NCBI RefSeq assembly: GCF_018139145.2
Contig: NC_059487.1
Location: forward strand, 4,795,792 to 4,859,791
Length of the DNA stretch: 64,000 bases
Direction: 5' to 3'
Source of the DNA: Gymnogyps californianus
Lineage: Eukaryota > Chordata > Aves > Accipitriformes > Cathartidae
Shown here: positions 11,224 to 23,164 of the stretch, in pieces
How the letters are laid out: each line of letters starts with the position of its first letter
Position numbering within the stretch: the first letter of the stretch is position 1
Program-made: the position numbers and the translations under genes
Notes under the pieces: generated by a model
Told to the model about the DNA's origin: nothing
The model's database searches: none
The model's input: the letters and a program-made list of their open reading frames with translations, nothing else

Positions 11224-14200
11224 AGCCCCCCAAAATCCCAAACCCTCAGACAAATGTCAGCAATTTATAAGACTGACTTAAAGCACATAGTTATTTGCCT
11301 TAGGGACAAAGCTTCATGTTTTAAAGTTTTTTTTCCTTAGGAACAAGGAACCTTTTCCTGTAAAGACAGCTGAAATCCTTGCGAATTAGCATGAATTCAG
11401 GAGGTGTGCATTTTAAGAACCATGCCTAATCCTGTGAAAGCAGTGCTAAGAACGGAGAGTTGGCAATGCTAATTAGTTATTGCCCAGTGATTTGAGGGGG
11501 GACCTGCGTGAAGTGTGGTGGTGTTGACACGACTATGACGGCATGCAGCATGATACATGAGGAAAGGTGAAGGCAAGGCTCATATATCCCCATAACATTG
11601 AATCTCTAATAACTTACAAACAGTCACCATTTGCTGTCTGCAAAATTAACCTCTTGTCTCCTCCAGCCTGCAGATCGGGTGCATGGTATAGGATTTTAAG
11701 CTTCTCTATTGAAAAATGTCCCTGCAAAGCTGTCCATCAGAACTCCTGCTGCTTTCTGGAGAGTATTATTAATAAAGTTCTCCATAGCAGAAATGGGACC
11801 CTTTTAGAGCTCAGATAAGGTATTTTCCCTGTTAACCAGCTGGGCTGTTTGGCTGTGGACAAATGCAGTGATGAATGACGGGTCAAGGATGGAGCAGGCT
11901 GATTTCTCTCCAAGCTTGACCTTGTCTCTGGTCTGACATCTGAAATGACAGATGCATTAAAAAGTTATTTATTTAGGGGAGCTGCAGTGCATTGTACCCT
12001 TTGCAAGGTAGCACCTAGTTTTGTAAAACTGTTAGAATAAAGGCCGCCCGAGCCATCCCCTCTGCGTCTGCCGCTTCACGTCCTGCTCGCTTCCCACAAG
12101 CAGCTGCTGTGAAAGCAAGCAGCCAAGTCCTGTGCGTTTGTCAGTGATACTCTGTGAACGGAAAGGCAAAAATAAGAAGCAGGGTCCTAGCACAGTGGCA
12201 GGCTGCTCCCAAGCAAATAACCTGCGTATCTGCAAATCACCCGCCTGCAGAACGGCATTAAGTAACTATGAAAATGCACCTGAAGGTTTTTCTGGGCTCT
12301 TAAAGACCCAATGTTCTGGATAAAATGCAGCACTGAGGATTAATCAACTTCTGCTCTTCAGCTTCTTGCGGCCTCAGCGCACTTGAGAGAATTTCTTCTT
12401 TGTGACTTCTGGATTCTTTGTAACTTGTTGCACTGTGGCCCACTTCAGTCTTCACTACAGCTTAAACTAAAGGAACAGTTTTGCTTTTTACCTTCTTATT
12501 GTGGGACACATGGGTGGAGCGGTAGCCAAGCTGCATCCCATGGCAGTCACACTTCATTTTTGGGAAATCAATTATTGCTGAAAGGCAAGAGACCTCAGCC
12601 TAAATCTACAGAAAAATGTAGGCATAACCCATCGTGCTTCTACATTTGTCTGCCTAACCTTTTGCTGCAAGTATGAAAGCTGTTTCTATTTTTTAAACTT
12701 GACTTTTATTTAGAAAAATAACCTTGCCTATATACGCAACTGCTGGTGTGCGGCCAAGTGGGCATGTTATGTCCTCCTGACAAGAGCTATGGTATGGATT
12801 AATTTGTAGAGCAATGTTCATGAAAGAGGCCATGTGCTGTGATTCTGCATCCTTTTGGAGTGCTGGTAGAGCTTAGATTAGGAGCACCATAGGAAAACCG
12901 AAGAGATGTCACTGAGAAACTTCGTAAGTCTGTTGACATCAACAGAATTACAGCATTGATACCAGCTCTGAATATAGCCCTTCTTTCTTTGCCATCTCCC
13001 CTCCTTCTCCCCCAAATAAAACCCCTTTGAAACAACTGCAGCAGAAATTGTAAAATATATGCAAAAGCCCATTTTGCATGATGGGACTGTTGGAAGAGCT
13101 GGATGTTGGTGTGCATCCAACTCACATTAACTTCGGTGTCGGACTGCAGCCATATTTGAGTGACTTCGCAAGTCCTTTCTATGACTGTCCAATTCAAATT
13201 GATGTGTGCAGTAAATCTGCAGCATCTTTACAGTATTTTATAACTGTCTGTTACTGTCAGGATTCTAGTGGCTGGGTCTAGCATGTGGATGAAGCTTGCC
13301 TGAAGGCAGCATCTGCAAGGTTTTTCCAGCAGAAAAATGAATGATCTCGTATAATGAATGATTTTGTGTAATACCAAAGAAAAAGAGTATCAGCTGTGCG
13401 CTTCATATACAGTATTGATTGCAAGTACACTTGTTAATTTGCGAGATACAGGAAATTTCGGCCAAGGTTAGGAGGGCTTGACTGCACTGCTCCCTAATGT
13501 AGTCGTGACTCCTATTGCCTTCAAAGAGGTTTGGATCAGGTTGCAAATAGCCAAAATTCAAACCTGAATTACCTAGCTATGGAAGTGTGTTGTCCCAGAC
13601 TCTCCTTCTTCTCCTGGTGTAACATGAGTGTGCTGAACAAGGGACAAGTTGCTCAGAACTAGCACCATCAGTATTTCTTGACTTACCACAAGTGGCCTTA
13701 GGTGGTGAGGGCTCGCTTGCAGTTCAGCAAGGAGAAATGGAGATGTCTTGTTTCTGTTTTACATCTGTTTAAAGGTTTGATCTTTACAGTTTTGGGTGTT
13801 TTAGAGGAATATAGGGTGCACAATAGACCTGGGCTAGCTCTCAACTTAGCACAACAAAGAACAGAGTTGGGGCAGGGGGAGGGGAGGGAAAAGGTATGTT
13901 TTCCACTATGGCCTGTTTAAAACATTACAAGCAACCTCTCTTCCATCATGAGTCCTGGTTTAAAACTACTGCCCTGGGGCATAAAAATCAACTCCTAACA
14001 ACTTCCAGTGGGACCACTATTTCATCAATGTTCCCATCAAATGTTGACTCCATGATTAATATTCACCCTCTTTCTTCGTTAATCATCAGTCTTCATTCAT
14101 TTTTTTGTAACTTCCCGCTGACAGGGGTAGTGTTTGTAGAGCAGCTGGTAGGGAAAACAGAAAGAGCTGAACTGCTGTACACAAGCTGCGAAGGGAAAAA

Positions 14201-14494
14201 GCCACCTCGGTGCAGTGTGTCAGCTCAAAATGATGCCTAAAGATGCAATTTTTTCCTAGTCCTAGAAGCAGTGGGGCTGAATTTTCGACAGTCTTTGTGA
14301 GATGGGACCTTACAACGACCCATGATTACTATTGTACTGTTTTACCTTTTGAGTGTCATAGCACCCAGTAATTTAGAGCAGGAACTACAGTAATGATGAA
14401 CAAACTGTCAGAATTTGGCTCATCAAATTAAATCTGTATGTGATCCTAAACCAGAGATTTGCAATTAACACTTGCACTGTAACCTGTGACTTGA

Positions 14495-14605
14495 AGTCCA
14501 CTCCCAGCTTTGCCACCGACTTCCTGAATGACATTGCACATGAGACTGAATCTCTTCCTCACTGCCCAACCTATAAATTAAGAGTAGTTATTGCTTTTTC
14601 CCTTG
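14495..14605 (+). repeat. MIR-type SINE fragment
   Basis: CTCCCAGCTTTGCCACCGAC, then TTCCTGAATGACATTG, then CTTCCTCACTGCCCAACC and TAAGAGTAGTTATTGC follow the forward MIR series 'cagctctgccacttac / ctgtgtgaccttgg / cctcagtttcctcatctg / gataataatac'. It is strongly diverged but collinear over about 100 bases. Confidence 0.75.
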
Positions 14606-14614
14606 TTCTGTCTC

Positions 14615-17315
14615 TCTGAGCAGTTGAAATTGTCCATCCTGCAGAGAAGGGACTCCCTGACTGTTGTCCAAGACACTGTATAAACATACGAGTTCAGTAA
14701 GCACAGGGTTAGATATGCACTCCTAAAATAAATGTTGCATGTTAATCTACTTTCTAGAAAGCATTACGGCAATTTCTGTGATCGCCCTCAACTCTGGTAA
14801 CTCCATAAAGAGATCTGGAGGCTGCATTCCCCAGACTTAGACTTTATCCCTTGAGATGCTTTGTAATGTGCTTTGATTTGTTTCATAGAAATGCCGAATA
14901 AGCTGCCTTAACATTGCGATCGTGGTAATATAAGCAATAAAGAAGCATCAAAAAGAGAAATATTTGAGTTTTAAAATCTAGAGCTTGGTTTGGTCTTCTC
15001 AGACATCAGAAATTCTGTACGAATCAACATTTAGGACAATGAATTGGATATTAAGGCAACAAAGTCAAAATTCACAGGACGATCTTGCTGGTCAGAGGAA
15101 GATTTGTGTGTTACACCTTTTTTTCCTACTGAGTTGATGGTATGTGTGCAAACAGCTCCCTCGGCGTAGGTTTGCAGGATGCACAGCTAATGGCCATCGC
15201 ACATCAGCGGGATGGTGACGGCTGCCAGGACTTTGCTGGGAGTCTGTCTTCCGCTTCTCCAAGGGAGAAGGACCACCTTCCATCTCAGCTTTTCTTTATC
15301 GTTTCCTTTCAGGGACAATTTTATTGCCCTGGCGTTTTCTGCCTCTTTCCCATATACAGCACACTTCTCACAAGGGTATCACGCACAGGCTCAGGAGCTG
15401 TGCTGGAGGACCCTGCCTTATTAGAGCATGTTTCCCTTCTACTTCAGGCAAGCATGGATAGTCCTTGGTTTGAGTAATACATTTATTCAACATCCACACT
15501 AAAAAAAAAATCTTGCCTTGTGTAGCTGTAGTATACATTGACTGGCAGTAGTAGCGAATGTCTGTGTACTTCCAAATATAGCAACATCTAATGCGACTTT
15601 TCTGGGGAAAAAAGAAAAAACCACACAAGTGGTTATTGTCTCCTTGTAGAGAACAATATCAGCTTGATTGCAGGGCTTGTACTTGTTTGCTTGTTTTCTG
15701 CTAACTTTTTTAGGATAAATCTTTATCATTAAAGATAATGAGAAATAAAAACTTGCTCAGTGTAAATTGCATCTTTCGCAACACAGATAAATGATTGAAC
15801 ATGGTAGAGATCTGGTATCATTTGTGAAAGCATGATAGATTCAAGAAAGGTCGATACCTAGATACCAAAATGACAGACTGTTGCAGCGCAGGGCTGAATA
15901 AGCACCCGCTGTAACTTCTGCTGCTTCAGTCAAACTGGAACAAGCTTTGCTGCAGAAATAATTTAAAAATGCAGATTCTAACAAATTTAGGATTTAAAAC
16001 ATTTTAAATTAGAAATTTTTTAAGTTGCAATAAAAATGTTTGCATTTCTATAAGCTGAAATTATGCTAAATCTCCATTAATATTTTTTTCCCCTGTTTTT
16101 CTAGGGAGAATTCTGCAAAACAGCAGAAGTCACTACTGTAAGCGTTTAAAACCTTTCTCTCTTCATGTTCCAAATATTCTCCCCTACAACTTAAACAATG
16201 TTGTGCAGGTATTACTTCATTTTTCTCTCTCCCTTTATTTTCCAATTGTTGTTTCACCAGTATCTTTTCAAAACCTCCTCTACATTTTGAAACCTCATTT
16301 GCCATTAAGAGAAATGGAACATTAAAAAAATTGAACCATTTGGATATGATTTTGCACGGGGAAAAAAAAGGGCCATAGCCAGGACAGTATTACAGCATTC
16401 ACTTCATTGCATTTGATTAAGTGAAAGAAAAGATACGAACCACATTCAGCATTCACAAAAAGGATTTAAAATTGGTGGCAGAAACTTTACGTTATTAATT
16501 GAAAGCATTGCACAGGAAGCATTTTGGGTTTGGATTTTTTTGTTTATGAAAATAAGGGGTTGTATCTGTATAGTTTTTATTCCTCTTTCTTAACCAATTC
16601 CAGCTTAAATGTCAGTATCGGAAGATTTTTCTCTGGCAGTGTTTGCTTTTCTGTCAGTTTTGTGTCTTGATAGTTCCTATTTTCAAATCTAAGACAATTT
16701 ATCTGATATCAGAGAGGGACTAGCCTTTTACTGTTTTTTATTTACTGATTCAGGAGATGGAGTAAAAGGATATACTGTTGCTGTAATCACATGCACAGAC
16801 TGATTACACACCAGCTCAGTATCTAATTTATATACTCCTTTCTTACTAAATTAGTGTGAACAACTGCAGAAGCCTGCTAAGAATGTGCAAGTGGCTACAT
16901 GTAAGTATTCTCATTTTTTACACAAACTTGGAGCCATATTTTGAAAGTGTTTTCCAAAATGTAGATTGCTAAGGGGGTGGAGGTTTAATAGCTCCAGCGC
17001 TGATCAGCATACCTCTAACATTTATGTAAGAGATAAGCAAGGTTCGTCCCATTGTTTTAGAAGAAGCAAAAAATCACCAGGAAATTTGGACAGTCCAGCA
17101 TCAGTGTCCTCATTGCCAACTGAGTGTTGTTTTTTATTCTTTAAGCCATGGTCTGGGTTAGAACGATCTTCTTTTCTCTTCTTTGCATCCCGACAATTGA
17201 AAGCTGCCTGGGCATTAGCTTCCTAAATCTGCATCCATCTTCACTCAGGGAAGTGGCTCATGTCCCAGCGTGTCACTAACCCACTGTACAGTCCTGACGA
17301 AACCCTTTTTCTTTC
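14615..17315. other. Unique AT-rich non-coding sequence
   Basis: No gene seen. The stretch 15720-16600 is notably AT-rich, with many homeodomain-like TTAATT/TTTAAA words. Short open frames near 15142-15477 have no recognisable product. Confidence 0.6.
16855..16900 (+). other. Weak exon-like segment (46 nt)
   Basis: A fair acceptor (CTTTCTTACTAAATTAG ending 16854) and a consensus donor (CAT|GTAAGTATT) enclose 46 nt that are open in one frame (CEQLQKPAKNVQVAT). I recognise no protein. Such short matches arise by chance several times in a window of this size. Confidence 0.15.
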
Positions 17316-17320
17316 CCTCA

Positions 17321-17400
17321 TCTTTGCCTCAGTTTCCCCAGCAGAAAACCATTAGGGCTCCATCTCTGCTATGCAAAGTGATTAAGGCTTACATGAAGAA
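17321..17400 (+). repeat. Short MIR-type SINE fragment
   Basis: TTTGCCTCAGTTTCCCCAGC matches the highly characteristic MIR segment 'ctgcctcagtttcccc'. The bases that follow (GCAAAGTGATTAAGG) loosely resemble the sauropsid MIR tail. The ends are uncertain. Confidence 0.6.
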
Positions 17401-17404
17401 AGAT

Positions 17405-20400
17405 TTGAAGGTGTTGATGCACCCTCATTTGAGCAATAATACACCTTTTGTCCTATAGGAATAGTGTGGTGTCATTTTAAATGGCTTAAGTTCTTTTGTC
17501 TTTCAGAGATATTTATCACAGTTTTGCATTCAGAAAGCAGTTGCAGTAGGGTACTCCACATGTGAGGGGTCTAATAATATATAAAATAGCACATGATCCC
17601 TTTAATTACTAGAATTGTAGATCACATTTAATATTATTTTTTGGACAGGAAATAATAGTGGGAGCCTAGGGGGAAATTTTCTTTGATTGCCCTCCTCCAT
17701 TACCCCAAAGATTGCTTGCTGTAGCATTAATAGCGTGAGCAGGAAAGGTCTCCAAAGCACAGTTTGCCGGCTCGCTCCATACAAGAGTGCAGCAGCCGCT
17801 GCCAAGACAAAACAAAATCAGCCGTTATCAGCCACGCAACGGGAAGAGCTGCCATTAGCTGGAGAGGACAGTTAAGCTCTGTGATCCACAAGTCTCCGGA
17901 CCTTGGAGACTACCCTTGGCTGGGCCTACGCACTGGTCCTTTCTTGGAAAAGAAGAACTGGAAGTGTAGCACCAGAATCCATCTGCTGCCATGCCTGCGG
18001 CTACAGCAGTGGCACGGCTGCTTGGCTCGCAGGGGTTTGTGATCCCCCGCACCCTGGGTGTTCCCGAGGAGGTAAGGCACCAGCTACAGGGTTACCAAGG
18101 AGGAAATCTGTTCAAGTGAATAAAGATGATAAGGGAATTAGTAATGATTTTTGTTGGGTGTTTATTTTTTAAGCACCGGGCTGTTCCCCACAAGACTTCT
18201 TAAGGAGGAAAACAAAATTACCCTGTAAATACTTCCCTATCACCAAGAACTGTGAATACAGAAAACAACACATCAATGCTCATCAGCAAGGGCAAGACCT
18301 TTATGTCAATGTTCATTTGTGGAACAAATGTGCTGCGGTATCCTCCCTGGGGCTGTAAATATCCCCATTGTGCTCCCGCAGGAAGGGCTGTTGCCCGAGG
18401 TGGCTGGGCAGCCTTAATGGGAAACCTGGATTAGTGTAAATAGAGCCAACCCGTTCCTTCCTCCTCGCCAGTCACACTTGTTCAGAAAACCCAAATACTG
18501 TCTAAGCATCATCACAGTCGAGGCAGTAAGGCTGATCACCTGGCTTTTTTTAATGGCGCTCCTTTTCTCCATGCAAGGCAGCAGGAAAAGAGGTCTTACC
18601 ACCGCCGCAGATGTGTGTCACAGCTGTGCCTTCTGTGGAAGAACCCGGGATGTACAGAAGGCAAAGGGCAGCAATCCCACCCAAGCTCACCTCTGCAGCT
18701 GCAGGGTCTGAGCGCACCAGCAGTTACTGTGCAGCAAGCTGGGAGATGAACCCACCGTGTATCAGCGATGCGGGTGCTGCTGCTCGGTGGAGCTGGCTTA
18801 CCAAAGGAGTGACGTACCCCTTAGTAAATGCCACACAGTTTGGAGCAAGCACATGCAACTTGCAGTCACTGTGGCAAACTCGTGGTTCTCCTCCATCTCT
18901 GTGGGCAGATCATAAGGTACCTATTTTATTTTCCTGCTAAGCTGCTTTAACCCAGGTTGCTGTGGGAGCGCAAAGCTCTTGCATTTATCAGCATTACATA
19001 AGAAGCAATAAGCTCTTGGCTGCGCCGTGAAGAGCCTTCCTTTCCTGGGTAGTAAATCTGCAGTAACTCTCTCTTACAGTTTTATTGAGGGTTATCAAGT
19101 GTTTATTCAAAAGGCATTTCCGTGCATTCAACGTTCTTCTAATTGGGCAGTGAGTGGTAATGTTCTCTCTGGACAGACTATTATTGCTGTGGTAGAATTT
19201 GCTCTGTTTAGTCAATAGGCTGTCCACGTTGCTGATTTGCTGGGTGGAGAGAGGAAGTAGGACTGTATTGGCATATGGTTTCTACTAAATGGAGTTCGAA
19301 CTATGTCACTTATAGAATCAGGTTCCCCAGAATGCCTGGAATGTGTCCTGTGCTGTCCTGAAGAGCACTGTAAGACAAGAAAACCTGTATAGAGACAAAT
19401 CTCCTTTCAAGAACGCTGAGCTTGCATCTGTGCAACGTGCAAGGAGCCACGCTGGTGCCCTTCTTGCGTGGCATGGCTGAATTTCAGCCCAGACAACTAG
19501 TCCTCAACATAACAGAGGCGCCCATTGCTGAAGACGGCTCCTGCTGCTTGCTGGCCCCATGCACTGTGAGCGTGCTCCATTGCTGTGGTGCAAGGAGTGT
19601 TTAAAGATGGTCTTCATAGTCTGGACTCAAAACAGAAACTTAATTAACAGGGTGGTTTAGAATGAAATGCCTTTCTAGGGACATCTGGACACATGGAATG
19701 GGCACTGGGAGGAAGCCTGTGTAGGGAGGGTGAGGTTGGCTTGATTTATTCGGAGAAAATAAGTTAATTTTGCATGTGGTCTGCCTCTTCTTTTAGCTAC
19801 TGGTTGTTGGGATGAAGAAGACAGAAATGAGGTGGTCAAATAAAGGGGATTGAAAAGGAGTCACCCAAACTTGCCATGTAACAGCTACTTATTTCGGACA
19901 TAGTAAAAGCAGGCTCACATTTGGGTGAGGTGTGACCTACGTGTGGCTGTGCCCCTGCTCATGTCTGCTGGGCTCTCGTGTCTCTCCTGCCGTCAAAGCC
20001 TTCCTCCTGCGCAGGATGAGCTCCTGCTCCTTCCTCAGAGGGAGGCAGAGGAGGAGGAGGGGTGGTTCAGCCATGCTGATCCAATGTGCACCTGGACAGC
20101 TGGTACTTCTCGCAGTGCCTTCATTTTAAAGCTATCCATCATGCTCAGGGGATCACATCCAGGCCCTGAATCGCAGAACTGGCACCTTGGGAAGTGTTCA
20201 GCTGTGAAAACTGACTTGGCAGGACAGCTTTGCCGTATGAAAAAAAAATGCTTTGACTTTCTTATTTTTAAAAGGCAAGGTAAATGGAAGAGGCTGAATC
20301 GACTCGCAGGCATTTTCAGTGGATATATGGCTCTCCTGTGCCCTGCTGTTGGATGGGTACGGGTGAGTCTGACCCAGGTGAATAGATTTGGTACAGATGG

Positions 20401-20850
20401 GAATGGGCTGACTGTTGCATCTGCAAACTGTCACGTCTTTAGAGTTGGCCTCCAGTGTCGTGTTGAACTTCTGTTTCCAAGCGGTGTGTGCATCTCCATG
20501 GCAGAATGGATCAGTGAAAAGAAATGCAGGCTGTTAGGTCAGAGCTGCAAACTTTGGGGCTGAGGTTTTGATTATGATGGGATGCTACAGTGCTCTTAGG
20601 TGAGAAGTTTGGGCTGGTGTGATATCGGACACAATGGGTCTAACTTCTAAGTTACCTGAACGTTGTGATTTGGGATCTGTACTGCTGTTCAGGTGAGGAC
20701 ATCTTTTTGACGTGCCAGCTGACCTCAACCTGATGATCTGGAAGTGAAATGAAGTTATACCAAGGAACAGTTGAATTTTCCTTGGTTTTATTCCTGGTAC
20801 TTTAGGTTGCATTCTTTTAGTAATTTGCAGGAGGAGTGGATTGCACAGAT
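17405..20850. other. Unique non-coding sequence containing the longest open frame
   Basis: A 212-codon open frame spans 19925-20563 on the + strand. It begins at GTG rather than ATG, carries a glutamate run encoded by a GAGGAGG tract, has no recognisable domain, and overlaps open frames on the opposite strand (20035-20313 and 20198-20434). It is therefore treated as chance. The patch at 17460-17640 (mixed AT-rich cores) has a conserved-element texture. No RNA gene or mobile element was identified. Confidence 0.55.
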
Positions 20851-20854
20851 ACAA

Positions 20855-20915
20855 TAGGAGGCTTAATTAGTGTGCAAAGTGCTTTGAGATCTTCCATGAA
20901 AGGTGAAATAGCTGC
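20855..20915 (+). repeat. Tail of a sauropsid MIR/CORE-type SINE
   Basis: GGCTTAATTAGTGTGCAAAG, then TGCTTTGAGATCTTCCATG and AAAGGTG match the sauropsid SINE tail 'gaggcttaattaatgtttgtaaagtgctttgagatcctcrgatgaaaggcgctat'. This tail is of the L2/CR1-mobilised kind. Only the 3' part of the element can be followed. Confidence 0.7.
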
Positions 20916-20989
20916 AGAAAGTTATCTTCCCTCCTCCTCAGAGGCTGTATTTCACTAATGGATGAAGTGACCCCTAAAATATAATATTA

Positions 20990-21045
20990 ATTCTGCAAAG
21001 CACTTGGGAGTTCTTCTGAATCAAAGGTGCTATGCAAATATATTC
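20990..21045 (+). repeat. Second SINE-tail copy
   Basis: GCAAAGCACTTGGGAGTTCT and AAAGGTGCTATGCAAATAT repeat the same tail motif as the copy about 120 bases upstream, in the same orientation. It is either a nested older insertion or a local duplication of one tail. Confidence 0.65.
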
Positions 21046-21049
21046 TCAC

Positions 21050-22060
21050 TTTCCTTTACCAGTCCCTTTGAGCCAGCCAGTCCACCATTAGTGGCGATTC
21101 TCATTTAATCAGAATTCAGCCTTCAAATTTTCTGCAAGTCCATAGATAAATAAAGCAGCAGCCGTAGTTGATCATTTATTTATAAATCTATTTATAATCT
21201 ATGTTTTGCATATTAATCAAAACCACTCCATGTGGCAATTCCTGATTAAGAACCATTTTTTTGTCTCTTCTCTCTTGCCCCTAGATAATATGCAAAGAAT
21301 TAGATTAGAAATAGTTTTTATAAATAAATTATGATAAACTCCTGCTTTATTTATATACTCAGACAATGGTGCCACTCTTCCAAACACTGAATTTCTCCCT
21401 CCTTCTCCTCGTATTTCCATCTCCCTGCCATATTGTAAGCTACATCAGTTGTGGCACTCAGAGTGGTCCTTTAAATGGGAAATCCTTAATTTTTAGGTGG
21501 AAAAATGCTGCTTCCCGACTCAGGTGAGACAGCCCAAGGCCTGACCCAAGGCAGCACTGTCAGAAGGAGTTGAGGAGTTCAAGGTACTTCTTGTGCACAC
21601 AAAAACTAAAGGGGGGGAAGTGTATAAATCAGAAAACATCTTCCAAAGTTTGGGGCTGGAGAGTGTGACCTGACGGGCAGTCAGGAGACAGGAGGAGAAG
21701 CGTTAGAAACAAGGGAACAGGGAAAAGCAGTTCTGAAAAAGTAGGAGCTCTCTGAACCTGCGCCTGTAGAAAAGGACTAAATGCAAATTGTTGTTGTTAA
21801 GGCTTGGTTGGATGAAGAGGATAGCTGCAGAAAGCAGGTAGCTAAGGTCTCGATGATGGGAAGCCCTGCAACTGGGCAGCAGCTCCCATGTCGCACGACT
21901 GAGATCCTGGGCAATACTGAGAAATGCTAATGGCATGCGCTCCCTTTAGCTTCAGCGGCAAAAGGGCTCTGAGCCAGACAGTGAGGACCTATGCATTTGT
22001 GAGTTGCCGTATTGCGTGAAGCTTTCCTCCCTGATCTACTGTGACACCTGACCATTGAGT
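21050..22060. other. Unique non-coding sequence
   Basis: AT-rich to about 21360 (TTTATAAATCTATTTATAA and similar), then unremarkable. A possible 27-nt exon-like segment (AG|GTGGAA...ACTCAG|GTGAGA, about 21497-21523) is open, but its polypyrimidine tract is poor. Nothing else is seen. Confidence 0.55.
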
Positions 22061-22420
22061 GCAAGTGGAACACGGGGTCTGTGGGGCTGCGCTTTGCACC
22101 CCCATTGCCCGGGCACGATGGGTCTTGTCCCAGGTCCAGCCCCAGCACCCGTGGGTGGCTCCTCTCCTTGACTTTCCCCGAAGCAGGCTGCAAATGAACA
22201 TACATCGAGCCGCCTGCATTTTGTCAGCACGCCCAGCTCCGAGGTCCCAGTGCCGTTGCCATTTTGCGAGGATGCGGCTGTTGGCACGAACACGCCGGGC
22301 TCCAGCTGTGCGGCACAGGGCCAGGCGGGGTCTGGTGGGGCAAACTGATGCAGCCGGTGCGGGGCTGCCCAGTGACGGGGCTGCTTGGATGGGAGGTTTT
22401 TGGAAGCTGCCTTGCACCCT
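22060..22420. promoter_or_regulatory. CpG-dense, GC-rich block
   Basis: By eye there are about 20 CpG dinucleotides in roughly 360 bases of about 60% or more GC, well above the surrounding sequence, where CpG is sparse. The observed/expected CpG ratio I estimate is near the usual CpG-island threshold. The block is open in several frames on both strands, which follows from the base composition. It may be an unmethylated regulatory patch, an orphan CpG island or a GC-rich repeat remnant. No TATA box, splice site or exon confirms a promoter. Confidence 0.35.
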
Positions 22421-22994
22421 TCGGGAGCAAGTATCCATTGAGATCAGTGTCTAGCTACACTTTTTGTGTCTAGCTAAATGAAGCCTTGATATCGTGTAGT
22501 TAATTGCATCAGCAAAATAGTCATCATCTGTAAACGTGTTCCTAGCAGCTCCTGTGTATGGTCTGTTAAAGTGTATGTATTTGAGAAATAGCAAACTAGA
22601 GTACGTTATTGTGGAATATAATTAAACACTGATACTATCACATGTGCTGCATATTTGAATTGGCCATGGTGGGACTACTCAAATGTTTAAATAGTTTTAA
22701 TTTAATCCAGGGGTTTTGGTTATGTGCATATTACCTGTTGTGTAAGCATTTTAGATTGTTATGGAATACAAACGCGGTGTTGCAACCAGCTGGCAAGAAT
22801 TGAGAGAAATTATCAGATAGCGTTAGGTCCTGGAGTCATGTGTATTTGTGGTTCAAATCATGTTTCTAGCCTTACAGGCTGAACGGAAAAGGTTTAAAAT
22901 AAAACCTAAATACATTCTGAGGACAGGAAGAAAAAGAAACAAAGGAAAAAAAATCCCCGAATTTCTTAGGTCATGATGAAGGAGATCAGGAACT

Positions 22995-23160
22995 AGGGTA
23001 CGATGAGGGCTGGGAGACTTGGCTTCACTTCCCATTCCTGCCACATACTTTCTGTGTGACTTTGAACAAGACAATTGTCTTTGGCTCTGTAAAGTGGGAA
23101 TAATAACAACTTCCTATGTTATGGCAATGTAAGAGAACTAAATACTGCAGCGACAACCAT
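22995..23160 (+). repeat. MIR SINE, the clearest copy in the window
   Basis: Collinear with forward MIR over about 150 bases: GGCTTCACTTCCCATTCCTG, CCACATACTT, CTGTGTGACTTTGAACAAG, CTCTGTAAAGTGGGAATAAT and the ACTTCCTATGTTATGG region. The order and spacing match 'ccggctctgccacttac / ctgtgtgaccttgggcaag / cctcatctgtaaaatggggataataat / acctacctcatagggttgttg'. Divergence is high but the assignment is secure. Confidence 0.9.
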
Positions 23161-23164
23161 AGTT

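Larger units (their letters stand above)
7980..14490. other. Unique non-coding sequence with possible conserved patches
   Basis: No gene is supportable. The region 9038-9556 is open for 172 codons on the + strand and partly open on the minus strand, but the translation has no domain and no start context or splice structure that points to a gene. Patches at about 9240-9400, 10520-10680 and 11380-11520 mix CpG-bearing words with AT-rich homeodomain-like cores (for example TTTACCACGGCTTAGGTGCG near 10550), a texture often seen in conserved non-coding elements. An AP-1/MARE-like GCTGAGTCGGC lies near 9677. Confidence 0.5.

Noticed and set aside
19925..20563. 212-codon open frame, the longest in the window
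   Set aside because: It starts at GTG, lacks a recognisable domain, reads a GAGGAGG tract as a glutamate run, and overlaps open frames on the other strand. This is within chance for 64 kb of GC-varying DNA.
21497..21523. 27-nt exon-like segment
   Set aside because: The acceptor has a poor pyrimidine tract and the peptide is not recognisable.
21989..22454. Overlapping 131- and 149-codon frames on opposite strands
   Set aside because: They follow from the GC-rich, stop-poor composition of the CpG-dense block. Neither has a domain or credible splice sites.
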